In this document: positions 43,622-51,409 of the stretch, in pieces
Layout of the letters: every line of letters begins with the position of its first letter
How positions within the stretch are numbered: position 1 is the stretch's first letter
Assembly (NCBI GenBank): GCA_020403245.1
Contig: JADBYA010000002.1
Location: 186,001 to 250,000, forward strand
From: Flavobacterium sp.
Lineage (GTDB): Bacteria > Bacteroidota > Bacteroidia > Flavobacteriales > Flavobacteriaceae
DNA length: 64,000 nucleotides
Reading direction: 5' to 3'
The notes under the pieces: generated by a model
What the model saw: the letters and a program-made list of their open reading frames with translations, nothing else
Told to the model about the DNA's origin: nothing
Databases searched by the model: none
Position numbers and translations under genes: made by a program

Positions 43622-45666
43622 GCTTGTGCTTCAATTATTTGTTTAGTTTCTATTGGAATGGTAATTACTATTTGAGTACCTTTATCTTTTTCTGAAGTGA
43701 TGTCAATAGTTCCTTGACATTCGTGCGTTCTTGAAATCATGTTTTGCACGCCAATACCTTTGCTTTTTTTGTTGACATCAAAACCTATTCCGTCGTCTTT
43801 TATTTTTAAACATACCTTTTCTTCATCGGCTTTTATTTCTATAGCAATATTTTTTGCGTTGGCATATTTATTAATGTTTTGCAGTCCTTCTTGCAATATT
43901 CGGTACATATTTATTTTAATAGAGTTGTTTATTTTATCCCAATTAATATGGGCGTCAATAGTATATGTCAAATTAACTTGATAGGAAGCTTGCTGTTCTT
44001 CTAATAAATTGTGTACCAAGGAAACAAAGTTATTGATTAATTCTTGTTTTTCTCTGTTTAAATCATGAGATATTTCACGAATGTCTTGTTCTATGGTTTT
44101 TAATTCATTTAACAATTCCAACCTACGGGTGACAGTGTCTTCATCGTTTTTTTTATTCAAGCTATCCAGGTTCATTCGCAAGCCAAACATTCTGCCCAGT
44201 ACGCCATCGTGTAAATCTTTTGCTAATCGTTTTTTTTCTTTGTTTCTGCTTTCATCAATAATAGCTTGTTGCGACATCATGAGATTGAAAATCTCTTCGT
44301 TGGCTTTTTGTTGGGCTTGTTTGTATAACAATTCTCGAGTTCTTGTTCGTTGTGCTCGTACTATGAATAATAATGATGCTAGGATAACAGTAAAAATAAA
44401 AACGTACAGCAGGTTGCGGTTGCGGTCTTCGAGGACGTCATTTTCTTGGATGATTTCTTGTGTGCCGAGTTGAATACGTGCGAAACGATCTTTAGAATTT
44501 CTTTCTGCAATCTGCAGACTATCGGATATTCTGAGATAATCTTCAGAATATTTTGCGGCATTTTTATTATCTACTACAGAAGCTTGCTTTAAAGAAAATA
44601 ATAAGTCTATTGGGGTTTTTTCTCTTTTTGCAACTTCTAAAGCTAAATTTGCATACTTCAACGCCTCATTCTTTTGTTTTATTTTGTCGTAGTATTCCGA
44701 AAGATGAATATAGCTTGTTATAATAGCAGAATTATCATTCAAGATTTCTCTAATTTTAAGAGATTCAATAAACAAATTAGACAGCCCTTTAAAATCATTA
44801 ATTTGAAGTTTTGAATAAGCTAAATTGTCAATAATATTGGAATATGCTTCTGGGTAATCTTGTTTTAAATTATTGTCTTTTAGAGATTTATTAAAGTAAG
44901 AAATAGCTTTTTTATGATCTTTAAGATTTTGATAAACTAAACCAATATTACTTAAACAAACAGATTCTTGGAAATTATCCGAATAATTGTTTTCTTTTGC
45001 AATGTTTAAAGCATCATTAAAATAATTGATTGCTTTTGAGTACTCTTTAAGTTGATTAGAATTTAAGCCTAGTTGAATTAATACTGAATATTTTTTTTTT
45101 GAATCATTAATTTTTTTTAGTACCCCTAATGATTTAGAAAGAGATAAATCTGCACCAAGATTATCGTTTGCATTAAATTGAATTAATCCTTTTTTTAACA
45201 TGATAGTTGAATAACCATCATAGTCATTAATTTGATAATATATTTTTTCGGCTTTAGTATAAAAATAAAAAGAACTGTCAGGTTGCTTTACCTGATAATA
45301 ATAATTTCCAAATGACCTGTAGGATTTTGCTAAACTTATCACATCTTTAGCCGACATAGAATTTTTCAATAATATTTCAGCTGCATTCTTATAATGAGAC
45401 CACTCTTGCGTTTCAAAATATTTTGAAATAATATCAAAATTTAATTCTCTAGTTTTTAAAGAGTTTTCAGAATTTTTTACAATAGTTGTTGCTTTGTCAA
45501 GTATTTTAACTTTTTCAATGTTTTTTATATCTGAACTTTCAATTTTTTTGAGGTAATAACTTATGCTGTCCGTAGGACTTAAATAATTTTCAGACGGTTT
45601 TTCACTATCCTTTGAACAGGATACTAAAAATAGCAAATAAGCAAATATGAAGTATTTTGTTTTCAA
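43618..45666 (-). CDS. TPR-containing histidine kinase (lipoprotein-like N-terminus)
   Basis: A 682-residue sensor kinase. The N-terminus has a lipobox-like LFLVSCSKDSE (Cys 17). Residues of about 70-400 form TPR repeats (for example KAINYFNDALNIAKENN and KAISYFNKSLKDN). One membrane helix follows (about 425-443, LLYVFIFTVILASLLFIV), then a cytoplasmic HisKA_3 helix with RLAKDLHDGVLG (His of DLHDG) and a HATPase domain with RILQEGLQNINKYANA and DDGIGFDVNKKSKGIG. The sensor region is thus extracytoplasmic and built to bind a peptide or protein. It has its own promoter and is translationally coupled to the response regulator. A secreted repeat-peptide gene lies 86 bases upstream. Confidence 0.9.
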   Translation of the reverse strand: MKTKYFIFAYLLFLVSCSKDSEKPSENYLSPTDSISYYLKKIESSDIKNIEKVKILDKATTIVKNSENSLKTRELNFDIISKYFETQEWSHYKNAAEILLKNSMSAKDVISLAKSYRSFGNYYYQVKQPDSSFYFYTKAEKIYYQINDYDGYSTIMLKKGLIQFNANDNLGADLSLSKSLGVLKKINDSKKKYSVLIQLGLNSNQLKEYSKAINYFNDALNIAKENNYSDNFQESVCLSNIGLVYQNLKDHKKAISYFNKSLKDNNLKQDYPEAYSNIIDNLAYSKLQINDFKGLSNLFIESLKIREILNDNSAIITSYIHLSEYYDKIKQKNEALKYANLALEVAKREKTPIDLLFSLKQASVVDNKNAAKYSEDYLRISDSLQIAERNSKDRFARIQLGTQEIIQENDVLEDRNRNLLYVFIFTVILASLLFIVRAQRTRTRELLYKQAQQKANEEIFNLMMSQQAIIDESRNKEKKRLAKDLHDGVLGRMFGLRMNLDSLNKKNDEDTVTRRLELLNELKTIEQDIREISHDLNREKQELINNFVSLVHNLLEEQQASYQVNLTYTIDAHINWDKINNSIKINMYRILQEGLQNINKYANAKNIAIEIKADEEKVCLKIKDDGIGFDVNKKSKGIGVQNMISRTHECQGTIDITSEKDKGTQIVITIPIETKQIIEAQA

Positions 45667-45687
45667 TTAGTAAACGAAGATAAAAAA

Positions 45688-45695
45688 CAAATATA
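45688..45695 (-). promoter_or_regulatory. Candidate promoter for the kinase/regulator operon
   Basis: Minus strand reads TATATTTG (TAnnTTTG), 21 bases before the kinase ATG and directly after the terminator of the repeat-peptide gene. Confidence 0.5.
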
Positions 45696-45698
45696 TTC

Positions 45699-45728
45699 AA
45701 AAAAAAAGCTATCTTTTACAGATAGCTT
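45699..45728 (-). terminator. Terminator of the repeat-peptide gene
   Basis: AAGCTATCT / AGATAGCTT, nine-bp perfect stem, five-base loop, with a run of A on the plus strand that yields a U-tail on the minus strand. Confidence 0.85.
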
Positions 45729-45752
45729 AAAATATTTTAATTTTAAATTCAT

Positions 45753-45977
45753 TTATTGAGTATTACCTACTCCTCTATCACTAGTTCCTTTTCCACCAAT
45801 TTCAAATTGGGTATTACCTACTCCTCTATCACTAGTTCCTTTTCCACCAATTTCAAATTGGGTATTACCTACTCCTCTATCACTAGTTCCTTTTCCACCA
45901 ATTTCATTAGGTGTAGTAAATGAAGTCACTATTAACATTAAAGCTAATAATCCGAATGTTGTTGCTAATTTTTTCAT
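45753..45977 (-). CDS. Secreted repeat-peptide protein (three 17-residue repeats)
   Basis: A 74-residue protein: signal peptide of about 23 residues (MKKLATTFGLLALMLIVTSF), a short linker TTPN, then three head-to-tail copies of EIGGKGTSDRGVGNTQF, the last ending at Gln. The unit is a hydrophilic, Gly-rich 17-mer with one Lys and one Arg, possible protease sites. At DNA level the units are 51 bases and identical where complete (45760-45810, 45811-45861, partial 45862-45906). It has its own terminator and lies just upstream of a kinase with an extracytoplasmic TPR sensor. No family is recognised; a signalling peptide precursor is one inferred option, a surface-adhesive or metal-binding peptide another. 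Confidence 0.75.
   Translation of the reverse strand: MKKLATTFGLLALMLIVTSFTTPNEIGGKGTSDRGVGNTQFEIGGKGTSDRGVGNTQFEIGGKGTSDRGVGNTQ
45760..45906. repeat. 51-bp in-frame tandem repeat inside the peptide gene
   Basis: Two perfect 51-base units plus a third of 45 identical bases. Perfect identity including silent positions points to recent expansion or active homogenisation, and copy number is likely to vary between strains. Confidence 0.95.
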
Positions 45978-46226
45978 AATTGAGACTTTTTATTTTTTGT
46001 GTTTTTTTTACGTTTCTAATGTGTGTATCACGCAATTCATTTAAGAATGTGGATATTATCACGATGTAAAACTAAATAGGATGTGTTTGTCAATCTCTAT
46101 GATTGAAGGTGTTTATGGTAGAATGCTATCGTTTGATAGTGAATGATAGCCAAATCGTGGTGGATGGTTTTTGCGATTTTGCCGTTTTTTGTGGATAATG
46201 GGCAAAATTTGTTGATAACTATGGGT

Positions 46227-47105
46227 TTAAATCTCCAAATAATTGCCTCCCGCAATACGAGCAATAATTAATTCTACATTCTCTTTATAGGATTTGGAGA
46301 AGGGAAGTTTGGTGGTAGAATTTTTGATATAGCAAACGGTATTTCCGGTATGAATTCTCGAAACCTGATTTACATTAATTATATAACTGTTGTGAATGCG
46401 TAAAAATTGCAATTGTGGCAGCACGGCTTCAAAATGTTTCAGCGTTTTGAATGCCGTTATCATTTCGCCATTGTTCAAATGAATGTCGGTGGAGTTATTG
46501 TCGGCTTCAAAATAGAGGACATCATTTGAGTCGATGTACCGATAATCACCATAGGATTTAACACAAATAATTAGCGACTGTTCTTTTTGAAATACAATAG
46601 GTTTTTCAGAAGTTGGGATAGTTTTTAGTTGCGCATCCTTTTCTGTTTCTAATTCTGCAACTACTGTTTCGTCCAAAACTTCAAAAGTAGCTACAGGATT
46701 TTTGGCTTCCAAGTGTGGCAAGTTTGATTTAATGGCTCTGTCAAATTTCAAAATGGCTTTTCTGAAATCATTAATATCTAGTGGTTTTAATAGATAATCA
46801 ATGACTTCATATTTTAGAGCGTCATAAGCCAAGTCTTTTTTGCTGGAAGTAATGATGATTTTAGGAACTACAGGCAAATAGCGATACAATTCATTAATCA
46901 AGCTCAAGGAAAGTTTACTTTTTTTATCCGATGGATCTATTTCTAGAAAAACAAGATGCGGCTGATGTTCTAGGATGAGGTTTACACCATCATCATAATT
47001 ATTGGCGGATGCCAAATACGATAAATTACGAAAACGCTCCGCAATGGCCTGAGTTTTCTCGCCATCGTCTTGATTGTCATCAATAATTATAAAAGTGTGG
47101 CTCAT
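46227..47105 (-). CDS. LytTR-type response regulator
   Basis: A 292-residue regulator starting at the ATG 47105 (MSHTFIIIDDNQDDG); an opening 10 codons upstream is less likely. The receiver domain has acidic residues IIIDDN, but the expected phospho-acceptor region reads PHLVFLEIDPSD, with Glu rather than Asp at the core position, so phosphorylation may be altered or lost. The C-terminal LytTR domain includes YRYIDSNDVLYFEADNN, IHLNNGEMITAFKTLKHFE and FLRIHNSYIINVNQVSRI. No kinase lies next to it. LytTR regulators often control surface or secreted products. Confidence 0.85.
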   Translation of the reverse strand: MSHTFIIIDDNQDDGEKTQAIAERFRNLSYLASANNYDDGVNLILEHQPHLVFLEIDPSDKKSKLSLSLINELYRYLPVVPKIIITSSKKDLAYDALKYEVIDYLLKPLDINDFRKAILKFDRAIKSNLPHLEAKNPVATFEVLDETVVAELETEKDAQLKTIPTSEKPIVFQKEQSLIICVKSYGDYRYIDSNDVLYFEADNNSTDIHLNNGEMITAFKTLKHFEAVLPQLQFLRIHNSYIINVNQVSRIHTGNTVCYIKNSTTKLPFSKSYKENVELIIARIAGGNYLEI

Positions 47106-47428
47106 CTTGCTTTTCCGTTGATTTAGGGAAAGCATTGGTAGGTGAATTAACGAGTAGTTTGGGAAAACTTTTTTATTTGGTTAAAGATTTTAAAAATTAA
47201 CCACAAAAATAGAAACGATTAAAAGTTTGGATTTTCGTTATTGCGAAAATAGAATATCAATACTTGTTTTTTGTAAAATGTTAATACAAATATGAATCCT
47301 GTTAATATGTGCTTTTTAATTTAAGTACATACTTACAAAAGTATACGCCCTAATTTATTTATGTTAAATAAACCTGAGTTTTTTCACGCGCTATATTTTG
47401 TATTATATTTGAGAAAAAAATTATTGTT
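47106..47428. other. Divergent intergenic region, mostly featureless
   Basis: This 323-base AT-rich gap lies between the LytTR regulator and barrel protein B. It holds a small hairpin TTTTCG/CGAAAA near 47233-47250 and the promoter motif at 47404. No coding potential or repeat copy was seen. Confidence 0.6.
47404..47411 (+). promoter_or_regulatory. Candidate promoter for barrel protein B
   Basis: TATATTTG followed by AGAAAAAAA, 17 bases before the ATG at 47429; context shared with the paralogue at 42246. Confidence 0.45.
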
Positions 47429-48166
47429 ATGAAAAAAATTATTATTGTTTTGTCCTTGTTTCTTTATTCAAGTCTAGGTTTTGCTCAAGACGTACTCACA
47501 AAAAAGAACGGCGAAGATATTTTGGCTAAAGTACTCGAAGTAAACACTACAGAAATAAAGTATAAGAAATCTGAAAATCCAAATGGCCCTACTTTTACTA
47601 TTTTAAAATCGGAGGTCTTATTAATTCGCTATGAAAACGGAACTAAAGATGTTTTTAATGAACCACAAAAGGTATCGTCGCAGCCCGAGTCTGTTAATGA
47701 AAACCCTGTTTCTTTTAAAAAAAATGAAATAAAAGGAAATGCATTGGCCTTGATTTTAGGGAGTTTAGCGGTTACTTATGAGCGCATTTTAAATGAGGAG
47801 TCGGCTGTTGGTTTTGCACTTACTGTACCCGCTAATAATTATGTTTTTGATATTAATTATACAGCAACTGCATATTATCGTTATTATTTTGGAGAGAAGC
47901 CGGCTGCCGGATTTTTTGGTGAAGCATTTGGTATGTTAAATAGTGTTGACGATTATGTTTATGATGACAATTATAGCTATGGCTACGAAAGAAAAGACTT
48001 GACCGATTTTGCTATAGGTGTAGGTCTTGGTGGAAAATGGGTAACTAAGAAAGGATTGGTTTTAGAATTGAATGCTGGTATTGGGCGCAATTTGTTTAAT
48101 GGCCAATTTGATCGCGATTTTACTATTATAGGAAGAGGTGGTGTTAGTATTGGTTACCGATTTTAA
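47429..48166 (+). CDS. Modular outer-membrane protein B (N-module plus barrel)
   Basis: A 245-residue exported protein; signal peptide ends GFAQ (residue 20). Residues of about 21-75 form a small strand-rich module (DVLTKKNGEDILAKVLEV, TEIKYKKSENPNGP, LLIRYENGTKDVF). After a short linker, residues 95-245 are a barrel nearly identical in layout to barrel protein A, ending VSIGYRF. The N-module is shared with the 196-residue protein that follows, so this gene combines the two neighbouring types. Function unknown; co-transcription with the next gene is likely (53-base gap). Confidence 0.82.
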   Translation: MKKIIIVLSLFLYSSLGFAQDVLTKKNGEDILAKVLEVNTTEIKYKKSENPNGPTFTILKSEVLLIRYENGTKDVFNEPQKVSSQPESVNENPVSFKKNEIKGNALALILGSLAVTYERILNEESAVGFALTVPANNYVFDINYTATAYYRYYFGEKPAAGFFGEAFGMLNSVDDYVYDDNYSYGYERKDLTDFAIGVGLGGKWVTKKGLVLELNAGIGRNLFNGQFDRDFTIIGRGGVSIGYRF

Positions 48167-48219
48167 AATGGTGTTCCTAAAAAGCATTTTTTTAAAATTG
48201 AAATAAAAAATCAAGGTGT

Positions 48220-48810
48220 ATGAAAAAGAGTATTTTTTTTATCTTGTTTTTATTTTCAAACATAGGTTTTGCACAAGACTTATTGACTAAAAAGAACGGC
48301 GAAGATATTTCAGCCCAAGTTCTTGAAGTAACTATTACAGAAATAAAGTATAAAAAATATGATGATTTAAACGGTCCTATTTTCACGATATTGAAATCGG
48401 AGGTTTTACTCATTCGCTATGAGAACGGGACTAAAGATATTTTTGCTGGTGATGAAAAAATCGGAAGTAATCTTTTTTTAAATGACAATCCTTTTGCTCA
48501 AGGACAATCAGATGCTTTACAATATTATAAAGAATATAAAGCCGCTAGTACTGGCACGTTGATTACTAGTCTTTTTTCACCTTTTTTAGGTCTTGTTCCT
48601 GCTATAGTGACTTCTTCAACACCTCCGAAAGAAATAAATTTAGATTATCCGAACAAAACTTTTTTGAGCAATCCTGAGTATGTGAATGGATATACTACCA
48701 AAGCTAAAAAAATAAAGCAGGATAAAGTATGGACTAATTACGCTATTGGTTCTGGCACTTGGTTAGTAGTAGCGACTTTATTAATTGCTGTTTTTACATC
48801 AGGTTTCTAA
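48220..48810 (+). CDS. Membrane protein C with the shared N-module
   Basis: A 196-residue exported protein. Signal peptide ends GFAQ, then the same N-module as protein B: DLLTKKNGEDISAQVLEV, TEIKYKKYDDLNGP, LLIRYENGTKDIF. The C-terminal part differs: no barrel, but a hydrophobic segment near 115-135 (GTLITSLFSPFLGLVPAIV) and another at the C-terminus (WLVVATLLIAVFTSGF). The module therefore occurs with two different partners in adjacent genes. Function unknown. A strong terminator follows. Confidence 0.75.
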   Translation: MKKSIFFILFLFSNIGFAQDLLTKKNGEDISAQVLEVTITEIKYKKYDDLNGPIFTILKSEVLLIRYENGTKDIFAGDEKIGSNLFLNDNPFAQGQSDALQYYKEYKAASTGTLITSLFSPFLGLVPAIVTSSTPPKEINLDYPNKTFLSNPEYVNGYTTKAKKIKQDKVWTNYAIGSGTWLVVATLLIAVFTSGF

Positions 48811-48853
48811 AGAATAGCATTTTATGTTTGGTTACATCAGTTTAAAAAAAAAA

Positions 48854-48882
48854 AAACGGGACTAAAATTTTAGTACCCGTTT
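48854..48882. terminator. Bidirectional terminator between protein C and glyS
   Basis: AAACGGG / CCCGTTT outer stem and ACTAAAA / TTTTAGT inner stem with one bulged A, flanked by A12 on one side; convergent genes share it. Confidence 0.85.
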
Positions 48883-48906
48883 GTATTTTTATAGAATTAA
48901 GAAACG

Positions 48907-50451
48907 TTACAAAGTTCGCATTAACCAATTTTTAACTGAAACTTCAGTAGTTATTATATCGCTAAGTTCGGTAATTTTTACGCGGTCTTGTTTCATAGAA
49001 TCTCGATGGCGAATGGTTACCGTTTCATCTTCCAAAGTTTGGTGATCCACCGTAATACAAAAGGGTGTTCCCAGTGCATCTTGTCTGCGGTAACGTCTTC
49101 CTACGGCATCTTTTTCGTCATAGCTTACATTGAAATCCCATTTCAAATCGTCGATGATGCTTTGGGCTACTTCTGGCAAACCGTCTTTTTTAACCAAGGG
49201 TAAAACAGCCGCTTTGGTTGGTGCTAAAACAGAAGGCAAACGCAAAACGGTACGTGTCGAGCCATCTTCCAAGGTTTCTTCTTGTAAAGCTGTGGCAAAA
49301 ACCGCTAAGAACATTCTGTCTAATCCAACGGAAGTTTCTACTACGTAAGGAACATAATTGGAATTGGTTTCGGTATCAAAATATTGTAATTTTTTACCTG
49401 AATATTGTTCGTGTGCTTTTAAATCAAAGTCGGTTCTCGAGTGAATTCCTTCCAATTCTTTGAATCCAAAAGGAAAATTGAACTCAATATCAGCAGCAGC
49501 ATTGGCATAATGGGCTAATTTTTCATGGTCGTGGAAACGGTAGTTTGCTGCTCCTAAACCTAAGGATAGATGCCAATTTAAACGAGTGGTTTTCCAGTAG
49601 TCGTACCATTTCATTTCTTCGCCCGGTTTTACAAAAAACTGCATTTCCATTTGTTCAAACTCACGCATACGGAAAATAAATTGTCTGGCAACAATCTCGT
49701 TTCTAAATGCTTTTCCAGTTTGTGCAATTCCAAAAGGAATTTTCATTCTCCCTGTTTTTTGAACGTTTAAGAAATTGACAAAAATTCCTTGTGCGGTTTC
49801 TGGGCGCAAGTACAAATCCATGGCGGTATCAGCAGAAGCGCCGAGTTTAGTACCAAACATTAGGTTGAATTGACGTACTTCGGTCCAGTTTCTTGAACCG
49901 GTTTCTGGGTCGGCAATTTCTAGTTCTTCGATTAGTGCTTTTACGTCTTCTAAATCGCCAGTGCCAAGGGAACGTCCCATTCGTTCTAGAATTTCTCTTT
50001 CTTTAGAAAGGTATTCCATCACACGTGGGTTGGTGGTTTTGTATTGTTCTTCGTCAAAAGAGTCGCCAAAGCGTTCTTTTGCTTTTTCGATTGCTGCCTT
50101 GGCTTTCAGGTTTAATTTTTCGGCATAATCCTCAATTAAAACATCGGCGCGGTATCTTTTTTTAGAGTCTTTGTTGTCTATCAATGGGTCGTTAAATGCA
50201 TCAACGTGTCCGGAAGCTTTCCAGGTGGTGGGATGCATCAAGATTGCGGCATCGAGCCCAACAATGTTTTCGTGCATTTGCACCATGGCTTTCCACCAAT
50301 ATTCTCTAATGTTTTTCTTTAATTCTACTCCGTTTTGCGCATAATCATAGACTGCGCTCAACCCATCGTAAATTTCGCTTGACGGAAAAATAAATCCGTA
50401 CTCTTTTGCATGCGAAACTACGTTCTTAAATAAATCTTCTTGTTTTGCCAT
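48907..50451 (-). CDS. glyS: Glycine-tRNA ligase (dimeric type)
   Basis: A 514-residue class II aminoacyl-tRNA synthetase of the eukaryote/archaea-like alpha2 type. Motifs include GFIFPSSEIYDGLSAVYDYA near the N-terminus, LRPETAQGIFVNF, FGIAQTGKAFRNEI (motif 2 region) and the late VETSVGLDRMFLAV (motif 3). The anticodon-binding domain ends near NWLMRTL. A promoter with a proper -33 element lies seven bases upstream, giving a very short leader. Confidence 0.95.
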   Translation of the reverse strand: MAKQEDLFKNVVSHAKEYGFIFPSSEIYDGLSAVYDYAQNGVELKKNIREYWWKAMVQMHENIVGLDAAILMHPTTWKASGHVDAFNDPLIDNKDSKKRYRADVLIEDYAEKLNLKAKAAIEKAKERFGDSFDEEQYKTTNPRVMEYLSKEREILERMGRSLGTGDLEDVKALIEELEIADPETGSRNWTEVRQFNLMFGTKLGASADTAMDLYLRPETAQGIFVNFLNVQKTGRMKIPFGIAQTGKAFRNEIVARQFIFRMREFEQMEMQFFVKPGEEMKWYDYWKTTRLNWHLSLGLGAANYRFHDHEKLAHYANAAADIEFNFPFGFKELEGIHSRTDFDLKAHEQYSGKKLQYFDTETNSNYVPYVVETSVGLDRMFLAVFATALQEETLEDGSTRTVLRLPSVLAPTKAAVLPLVKKDGLPEVAQSIIDDLKWDFNVSYDEKDAVGRRYRRQDALGTPFCITVDHQTLEDETVTIRHRDSMKQDRVKITELSDIITTEVSVKNWLMRTL

Positions 50452-50458
50452 AGTGGTG

Positions 50459-50491
50459 CAAAAATATAAAAAGGGAATGTAAAAAAATCAA
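50459..50491 (-). promoter_or_regulatory. glyS promoter, very short leader
   Basis: Minus strand: TTG (50491-50489), 22-base spacer, TATTTTTG (50466-50459), then seven bases to the ATG at 50451. A good -33/-7 pair. Confidence 0.6.
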
Positions 50492-50548
50492 TTATAAACG
50501 ATTAGAATATAATTTTTTTATAATTTTATGTAAGAAAATCTCTTTTCC

Positions 50549-50665
50549 ATGCTACAACATCTTATAAATTTATTTTTTCCTAAATCATGCGCTGGGTGTC
50601 ATTCGGTGTTATTGAGTGATGAAAATGTTATTTGTACGTTGTGTCGGCACGAAGTACTATTTTAA
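50549..50665 (+). pseudogene. comF 5'-end fragment (duplicate)
   Basis: From the ATG at 50549 through 50653 the sequence is identical, 105 of 105 bases, to the start of comF at 51773. After that it diverges and stops at TAA 50663-50665, leaving a 38-residue stub that keeps the CAGCHS and CTLCRHE zinc-ribbon pair. The 28 bases before the ATG are also related but carry several differences. The stub marks the left edge of a 1.1 kb accessory insert. Confidence 0.9.
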
Positions 50666-50710
50666 TTTTCCATCAATACTAAAAAAAACTTTGTTGAACT
50701 AATAAATAAA

Positions 50711-50738
50711 GGTTTGGCAGCTCTATTGCTACCAGACC
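50711..50738 (-). terminator. Terminator-like hairpin after the membrane-protein gene
   Basis: GGTTTGGCAGC and GCTACCAGACC pair with one G-U and one mismatch around a six-base loop; AT-rich sequence follows on the minus strand. Confidence 0.5.
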
Positions 50739-50742
50739 ATAT

Positions 50743-51246
50743 TTAAATGAAGTATTTATTGAAAAATTTAAAAGAATGAAAAATTAAGAAAACACAACCA
50801 ATAATTATCAGATTTCTTTTTATTCTGAGCATTGGCATTAAATCTTTAAAGAACCAATAAAGAAAAATCCATAAAGCCAAACGCATAGGGAAATACCAAA
50901 GAAATGTATTTAAATTTTTCCAAGGTTTGAAGCAAGATCTATCATAAAGAATGATACTTAATTCAAAAATGATAGGGCTTATAACAATTATTAATAAAAT
51001 TAATTTATCAAAATTAAAAAACTTGTTTGCAAATTTAAATAGAATATAAAAACTCAAAATAACAAATAAAAACAATATAACTTCAAATAAACTTCTAGCT
51101 TGCATATTCAATAATACATTATCTTTCGGAATAGGTAATTTTAAGTATCTATATACATAACCTCCTTTAATGATTGAATACCATTTAAAATAATAAAGAA
51201 AAATTGACGTAAAAATTACAATTGAAACATTCTTAATGAAGTTCAT
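50743..51246 (-). CDS. Unknown polytopic membrane protein in accessory insert
   Basis: A 167-residue, very hydrophobic protein with about five predicted helices (for example VSIVIFTSIFLYYF, LFEVILFLFVILSFYILF, KLILLIIVISPIIFELSIIL) and one Cys in DRSCFKPW. No family is recognised. Codon use is strongly AT-biased compared with glyS and comF. Its ATG overlaps by 14 bases the 3' end of a truncated frame upstream, as in coupled two-gene modules such as effector-immunity pairs, but that is only a hint. It lies between a comF stub and the full comF gene. Confidence 0.6.
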   Translation of the reverse strand: MNFIKNVSIVIFTSIFLYYFKWYSIIKGGYVYRYLKLPIPKDNVLLNMQARSLFEVILFLFVILSFYILFKFANKFFNFDKLILLIIVISPIIFELSIILYDRSCFKPWKNLNTFLWYFPMRLALWIFLYWFFKDLMPMLRIKRNLIIIGCVFLIFHSFKFFNKYFI

Positions 51247-51409
51247 CTAATAGTTGGTCTTTAGTTTTATTTTTAATTGAATTGATGTCGTTTTCTAAAT
51301 CAGTCAGGATGTATTGATAATCTTCATTACTTGAAATCAGTTTTAAATCAGCAACTATCGCAAATATATCGTTTTTTAAACTTTCTGTAATAATAATTTG
51401 ATTACATAG
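51233..51409 (-). pseudogene. 5'-truncated gene fragment upstream of the membrane protein
   Basis: A frame of 58 codons open to 51409, with no ATG, reads ITESLKNDIFAIVADLKLIS, SSNEDYQYILTDLENDINS and KTKDQLLDELH, a plausible helical C-terminus. Its stop TAA (51235-51233) lies inside the next gene, giving a 14-base overlap. It appears to be the surviving 3' end of a larger gene lost at its 5' side. Confidence 0.5.

Noticed and set aside
50549..50665. Functional small zinc-ribbon protein from the comF stub
   Set aside because: It is an exact truncated copy of comF with only three extra residues before a stop and no independent conservation signal.
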